From Sphingomonas sp. PAMC26645 (GTDB lineage: Bacteria; Pseudomonadota; Alphaproteobacteria; Sphingomonadales; Sphingomonadaceae): a DNA stretch of 64,000 nucleotides. Made by a program: the position numbers and the translations under genes. The stretch is taken from the NCBI RefSeq assembly GCF_004795835.1, contig NZ_CP039249.1, forward strand, positions 3,075,001 to 3,139,000. The letters run 5' to 3'. Positions 59,675-64,000 of this stretch are shown in pieces (within the stretch, counting starts at the first letter, position 1; the number at the start of each line of letters is the position of its first letter). Under the pieces are notes generated by a model, which saw only the letters and a list, made by a program, of their open reading frames with translations, was not told the origin of the DNA and ran no database searches.

Positions 59675-62105
59675 GACGGAGCGCCCAGGCCGGCGTCGCC
59701 CGCGAAGCCCTTATCGACTGCGAAAGCACCGTCGCGATCGCGATCGCCAGCGCGAGCACGCTCGCAGCGATGAAGTATGAAGGCGACAACGCGATCCGGT
59801 CGTCGAACCCGGCCAGCCACGCCCGCATCGCGACATAGGCGAGCGGCCAGGCGAGGAGGTTGGCCAACAGCACCGGCCGTAGGAACTGCCCGACCAGCAG
59901 CTTCACGACGTCGCCCGACGATGCGCCGAGCACCTTGCGGATGCCGATCTCGCGCACTCGCCTCGCGGTGGTGAACGAGGCGAGCCCCCACAGTCCGACA
60001 CAGCCGATCGCCACGGCAAGGCCCGCGCCGATCGCGAAGAGGTTCGCCATGCGATCATCGGCTTCGTAAAGCTTTTCGAGCGCCTGCACCGTTGTCCGGG
60101 CGTCGAACGGCACCTCGGGTGCCTCTCGGCGCCAGGCATCGCCCGCAGTTTGCGCAAACGCCTTGGCATCCCCGCTGAAGCGGATCATTGCGACTGCGGA
60201 CTGGGGTGGGCGAAGCGTGAACAGATAGGCGGTCGGCGATACCTTGTCGCGCGGCGAGTAGACCCGCATGTCCTCGACCACGCCGATGATCGTCCGCGGC
60301 GTTTCGATCCCCACGGTCTTGCCGATCGCGGACTGTGGGCTGCCGAAATGGAAGGCACGAACGGCGCTGCGGTTGATGATGATGTTCGCCGGCAGGCGCT
60401 CGGACCCCGCCACACCGGCCTTGTCCGGGTTGATGTCGGCCGGACGTGCGGGGTCGAACTGCCGTCCGGCGATCAGCTTTGCGCCGAGGACGTCGAAATA
60501 GCCGGGGATGGTATCGAAGCGTTCGAGCGACAACCCAGGCCCGGAGGTGCCCGGTAGAGGATAGGTCGTCGTCGAGACGTAAAGGCCGCGTCCGGGCACC
60601 GATGTGCCTACGCTGACGCCCCGCGCGTTCGGGAGCGCGGCGAAGCGGTGAAGTAGCGATTCGCGCTGGGAGTCGTCCAAACTGTCGCTCCCGAACGAGC
60701 GAACGAGCAGCAGTTGATTGCGGTCATAGCCGACGTCGGCTTCGCGAACGTGGCGAGTCTGCGAAACCAATACCAGCGTCCCCACGATCAAGGCGATCGT
60801 GACGGTGAACTGGAAGATGACGAGCGCTTCGCGGGTGCGGGCGCCTGCGCGTCCGCCGCCTGGCGACCGGGCCGAAGCCAGCACGGCAGCCGCGGGAACA
60901 CGCGACAGGATGACGGCCGGGTATAGGCCGGCGACGGCACCGACGAGGATCGCAAGTACCGCGAGCGGCAGCAGCACGCCGTCCAGCCCGACATAGCGGA
61001 CCGACAGTTCCAGCCCGGTCGCAGCGTTGACCAGCGGCACGCCGAGTTCCGCGAGAGCCAGCCCGAACACCGCGGCGATGAGCGCGGTGGCAATCGCTTC
61101 CCCTACGAAGTGACGCAGCAACGTCGCCTGGTCAGCACCCAGCACCTTCCGCATGCCGACTTCACGCGCACGCAGGCCGGCACGTGCGGTCGCGAGGTTC
61201 ACGTAGTTCACGATCGCTACGATCAGCGTGAGCAGACCGATGATCCCGAGCGTGGTCACCATCAGGGTCGCTCCGGGCGTCTCGAAATGCGTGTCCGTCA
61301 TCCGCCGCAGCGACAGCGAGACCGAGAAGACGCCGCCGTTGTCGGGCGTCTCCGCCGTGACGTGCCGCGCCGTGATGCCGGGCAGCGCTGCCGCGAGCCG
61401 CGACGCCGCGGCGGCATCAGCCAACCAGACATAGGTGGACGGACCGCCGTAGTTCCAGGAATGATTGGAGACGTAGGACGCGTCGTTCCGGTCTTCGGAG
61501 ATGACGAGCGGCGCAAGCAGGTCGAACTCAAGTTGCGTGTCGTTCGGCAGATCGTCGATCACCGCCACTACGCGGTAGGCGTAGCGCTTGCCGCCGAACG
61601 TTACCGCCAGAGGTGCGCCTATCGGCGACGCCGACCCGAAATACTTCTCGGCCGTCCGCCTCGTGATGACGATTGCAGTCGGATCGTCGAACCGCGCCGG
61701 CAGCGCGCCCGCCACGGCATGCAGTTGAAAGATCGTAAAGAAGGTCGGATCGACCAGCCCCATGCGTTCCCTCACGCCGACGCCGTTCTTCACCACCGCA
61801 GCATCCGCTCGCTGGATGCGGGTACCACGCGTAGCCGGTAGATCGGCCTTGATCGCCGACCACGCCGCCACGGGTGTCGATTGGCGCGCACGTACGCTGC
61901 TAAGCGCGTCGCTGGTCTGGCTTTCGACGAGGTAGATGTGCTGATAACCGGGCAGCCAGCGTTCGAACCCGGTCTCGAACCGCACATAGAGCGTAAGGAC
62001 GAGGAACACGGCGATGCCGAGCGCGAGACCGCCGATGTTGAGCGCGGCGTAGAGGCGGTGACGGGTCAGCGAACGCCAGAAGCCGATCAGGGCGAAACGG
62101 TTCAT
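59667..62105 (-). CDS. MacB-like ABC transporter permease (two FtsX modules)
   Basis: 812 residues. An N-terminal helix (ALNIGGLALGIAVFLVLTLY), a periplasmic MacB_PCD domain, then an FtsX module (LIVAIVNYVNLATARAGLRA, REVGMRKVLGADQATLLRHF) near 275-400; a second periplasmic domain and a second FtsX module (VGLWGLASFTTARRVREIGI, RKVLGASSGDVVKLLVGQFL) at the end. Such double-length permeases work as one chain where MacB uses two. No ATPase domain is fused; the ATPase gene lies upstream. Substrate unknown. Confidence 0.9.
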   Translation of the reverse strand: MNRFALIGFWRSLTRHRLYAALNIGGLALGIAVFLVLTLYVRFETGFERWLPGYQHIYLVESQTSDALSSVRARQSTPVAAWSAIKADLPATRGTRIQRADAAVVKNGVGVRERMGLVDPTFFTIFQLHAVAGALPARFDDPTAIVITRRTAEKYFGSASPIGAPLAVTFGGKRYAYRVVAVIDDLPNDTQLEFDLLAPLVISEDRNDASYVSNHSWNYGGPSTYVWLADAAAASRLAAALPGITARHVTAETPDNGGVFSVSLSLRRMTDTHFETPGATLMVTTLGIIGLLTLIVAIVNYVNLATARAGLRAREVGMRKVLGADQATLLRHFVGEAIATALIAAVFGLALAELGVPLVNAATGLELSVRYVGLDGVLLPLAVLAILVGAVAGLYPAVILSRVPAAAVLASARSPGGGRAGARTREALVIFQFTVTIALIVGTLVLVSQTRHVREADVGYDRNQLLLVRSFGSDSLDDSQRESLLHRFAALPNARGVSVGTSVPGRGLYVSTTTYPLPGTSGPGLSLERFDTIPGYFDVLGAKLIAGRQFDPARPADINPDKAGVAGSERLPANIIINRSAVRAFHFGSPQSAIGKTVGIETPRTIIGVVEDMRVYSPRDKVSPTAYLFTLRPPQSAVAMIRFSGDAKAFAQTAGDAWRREAPEVPFDARTTVQALEKLYEADDRMANLFAIGAGLAVAIGCVGLWGLASFTTARRVREIGIRKVLGASSGDVVKLLVGQFLRPVLLANLLAWPLAYVAMRAWLAGFDDRIALSPSYFIAASVLALAIAIATVLSQSIRASRATPAWALRHE

Positions 62106-62116
62106 ATAGAGTCCCT

Positions 62117-62797
62117 TCAGATCTGACGCGCGACGGAGGCGACGATGCGCCCGTCGAGCATGTCGATGCGGCGTCCGACGAGATCCGCATGCGCGGGGCT
62201 GTGCGTCACCATGATGATCGTCGCGCCGGCGGCGTTGAGGCTTTCGAGGATCCCCATCACCTGCGCGCCGTTCTCCGTATCGAGGTTGCCGGTTGGCTCG
62301 TCGGCGAGGATGAGTTTCGGATCGCCGACGATCGCGCGGGCGATCGCAGCTCGCTGCTGCTGGCCTCCGGACAGCTGATGCGGGTAATGACGCGCGCGAT
62401 GTGAGATACCGACGCGGTCCATCGCCGCCTCGATCCGCGCCCGGCGGTCGCCCTTCTGGTCTTTCCGATAGGCCAGCCCGAGCTCGACGTTCTCGGCGAT
62501 CGTAAGTTCGTCGATGAGATTGAAGCTCTGGAAGACGAAGCCGAGCGTCTGCGCGCGGAACTGCGCCAGCGTCGCCTCGCCCTCGCTTGCCAGATCGCGG
62601 CCATCGAACAGGTAGCGTCCACCGGTCGGTCGATCGACCGTGCCGAGCGTGTTGAGCAGAGTCGACTTGCCGCAGCCCGACGGCCCCATGATCGCGACGA
62701 ACTCGCCGGCTGCGACGTGAAGGTCGATATCGGCGAGCGCAGTCGTCTCGACCGCGTCGGAGAGGTAGCGGCGCTGAATGCCGTCCAGGGTGATCAT
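62117..62797 (-). CDS. ABC transporter ATP-binding protein (MacB/LolD type)
   Basis: 226 residues from ATG 62797, the first that fits the family length. Walker A GPSGCGKST (Lys44), Q-loop FQSFNLIDELTIAENVELGL, signature LSGGQQQRAAIARAIVG, Walker B LILADEPTGNLDTENGAQVM and H-loop VTHSPAHADLV are all intact. It should drive the permease encoded next. It overlaps no gene; the adaptor gene stops 13 bases upstream. Confidence 0.95.
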   Translation of the reverse strand: MITLDGIQRRYLSDAVETTALADIDLHVAAGEFVAIMGPSGCGKSTLLNTLGTVDRPTGGRYLFDGRDLASEGEATLAQFRAQTLGFVFQSFNLIDELTIAENVELGLAYRKDQKGDRRARIEAAMDRVGISHRARHYPHQLSGGQQQRAAIARAIVGDPKLILADEPTGNLDTENGAQVMGILESLNAAGATIIMVTHSPAHADLVGRRIDMLDGRIVASVARQI

Positions 62798-62810
62798 GAT
62801 TGCGGAACCT

Positions 62811-64000
62811 TCACTTGAGGTTGATCGAGGCGGCTTTGTTGAAGCCGCTGGTGTCGGAGGTGACGATGCGTTCGCCGGCCGCGATGCCGGACAGGATCTC
62901 GACCTGGCTAGCGTTTCGGCGGCCGATGCGGATCGTGCGGCGCACCGCATGCGTGCCGCCCGCGTCGAGGACGTAGGCGGCAGCGCCACCGTCGCTGTCG
63001 ATCCAGCCGCCAAGCGGCGCGACGATCGCCGGACGCGCTGCACCGAGCGTGATCCGGGCGTCGATCGCCTGCCCGCGGTTGAGGCCCTGGGGTGACGTCC
63101 CGCGGAAACCGAGTTCCACGCGGAAGCGTCCATCGGTCACCGCGGGAAGGACCTTGGTGACGACGAGGTGCGACATCCCCTCCCCGCTGGCCTGCTGGCC
63201 GATCTGGACGCGACCCAGGAAATACTGGTCGACGTCGGCGACCAGCTTCCAGGACCCCTCGCTGTCGACCTGTCCGGCTGGATCGCCGGGCTTCAGCGAC
63301 TGGCCGGGCTGAATCGTGAAGTTGGTAAGGCGCCCGGTCGCGGGTGAGCGAACGGTCAGCGCGTCCAGGCCATCGCGCACTGCCGCCAGATTGTTCGACA
63401 GGCGGCCACGCGTGTCGGAGAGCCGGCTCGCTTGAAGCTTTGCGATGCGCTGCTCAGCACCCTCCGCAGCGTGCAACTGCGCGACACGCTGACGCTGGTA
63501 CGTGGCCTCTTCCTGATAGCTCCTCAGGCCGGCATCTGACACGAACCCCTTGTCGTGGAGCTGCTGCCGGATGCTCAAATCGCGTCGCGCCTTGATCAGG
63601 TCATAGTCGGCGCCGGCCACCTGCGTGTCACGGTCCCGCGAACTGCGTTCGAGCGTCAGATCCTCGCCCGACACCTGACCGAGCTGGCTTGCGATCGCGG
63701 CTTCGCGCGTCAGGATATCGAGCTTCAGCTGGGGATTGGCGAGCGTGGCGAGCGGCTGGCCCGCGAACACCGCTGCGCCGTCCTGCACGATCAGCCGCTC
63801 GACCTGGCCGCCGGATACAACGCCGACCAAGGTCGTCACGTTCGGTGCGACGGTCGCGCGAACGGGAACCGCATCGTCGAACGGCGCGCGCGTCACACCA
63901 CTCGTCACGACATCGGCCGCTGCGACATCGGTAGAATGCGCGGATGGAAGGAAGCGCCACAGCGCGATCACGCATAAAACCGCAAGTACGGCCGCGGCCA
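62811..64000 (-). CDS. HlyD/MacA-type periplasmic adaptor, 5' end outside window
   Basis: About 396 residues to the right edge; the true start is beyond 64000, since the frame stays open through a membrane anchor (LAVLCVIALWRFLPSAHS; an in-frame GTG at 63971 lies inside it). Lipoyl half-motifs VSGGQVERLIVQDGAAVFAG and VRSPATGRLTNFTIQPGQSL flank a coiled coil (about 110-190). The membrane-proximal end includes VEILSGIAAGERIV. It bridges the permease and TolC-like channel of this operon, reading adaptor, ATPase, permease, channel. Confidence 0.93.
   Translation of the reverse strand, partial: AAAVLAVLCVIALWRFLPSAHSTDVAAADVVTSGVTRAPFDDAVPVRATVAPNVTTLVGVVSGGQVERLIVQDGAAVFAGQPLATLANPQLKLDILTREAAIASQLGQVSGEDLTLERSSRDRDTQVAGADYDLIKARRDLSIRQQLHDKGFVSDAGLRSYQEEATYQRQRVAQLHAAEGAEQRIAKLQASRLSDTRGRLSNNLAAVRDGLDALTVRSPATGRLTNFTIQPGQSLKPGDPAGQVDSEGSWKLVADVDQYFLGRVQIGQQASGEGMSHLVVTKVLPAVTDGRFRVELGFRGTSPQGLNRGQAIDARITLGAARPAIVAPLGGWIDSDGGAAAYVLDAGGTHAVRRTIRIGRRNASQVEILSGIAAGERIVTSDTSGFNKAASINLK

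Noticed and set aside
1..64000. CRISPR array, rRNA or tRNA genes
   Set aside because: No regular short repeats with spacers and no conserved RNA gene sequences were recognised on either strand.

Overview
The window is GC-rich, gene-dense DNA from an alphaproteobacterium, most likely a Sphingomonas or close relative. The inference rests on codon/GC style, a MucR-type regulator, a large TonB receptor, a GlxA regulator and Rrf2/methyltransferase pairs. No rRNA, tRNA or CRISPR array was seen. It alternates core-like metabolic and efflux genes with accessory blocks.

Layout. (1) 1-10.8 kb: one end of a type VI secretion (T6SS) locus: a partial tssA and an OmpA-like gene on the minus strand, then vgrG, a small accessory gene, an FHA/TagH gene, an EagR-type chaperone and a 1480-residue PAAR-Rhs effector whose tip looks like an HNH/Endo VII nuclease. 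(2) 10.8-15.2 kb: an AT-richer array of displaced toxin tips and immunity genes: the cognate immunity gene, an orphan SUKH-like immunity gene, a decayed Rhs fragment carrying a second HNH-type tip plus immunity, and a calpain-like (C2) cysteine protease tip plus a candidate immunity gene. The calpain ORF is preceded, in frame, by a remnant of the Rhs DPxG junction ending in a TGA stop. This is the most interesting part of the window. (3) 15.2-26.5 kb: a genomic-island-like stretch of hypothetical genes, one frameshifted gene, an RNase H-like protein that appears to have lost catalytic residues, a convergent overlapping pair of DDE-integrase-like paralogues, and a lipoprotein/helical-protein pair. 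(4) 26.9-42 kb: regulators and small enzymes, mostly in regulator-target pairs (MucR; Rrf2/methyltransferase; GlxA with isochorismatase and MBL hydrolase; LysR/epimerase/DoxX; TetR/aldo-keto reductase; MarR/NmrA reductase; an ECF sigma factor), plus a GGDEF protein and transposase/SDR remnants. (5) 42.2-44.7 kb: a DnaQ-like exonuclease with two genes sharing a common domain. (6) 45.3-55.7 kb: a probable organic-acid uptake and catabolism locus (TonB receptor, HTH-citrate-synthase-like protein, CaiB-type CoA transferase, cyclase-family hydrolase, MmgE/PrpD, MFS transporter, CitE-like lyase). (7) 56-64 kb: an isochorismatase-like hydrolase, a MarR/FUSC pair, and a MacAB-TolC-like operon running off the right edge.

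How the parts work together. In block 1 the EagR chaperone should hold the hydrophobic N-terminus of the Rhs effector and load it on VgrG; the tip array downstream is a reservoir from which the effector could change its toxin. In block 6 the gene set fits import of a carboxylic acid across both membranes, CoA activation, dehydration/decarboxylation and C-C cleavage, but the substrate cannot be read from the sequence. The assignments are from reading translated sequence and motifs; no database search was run.
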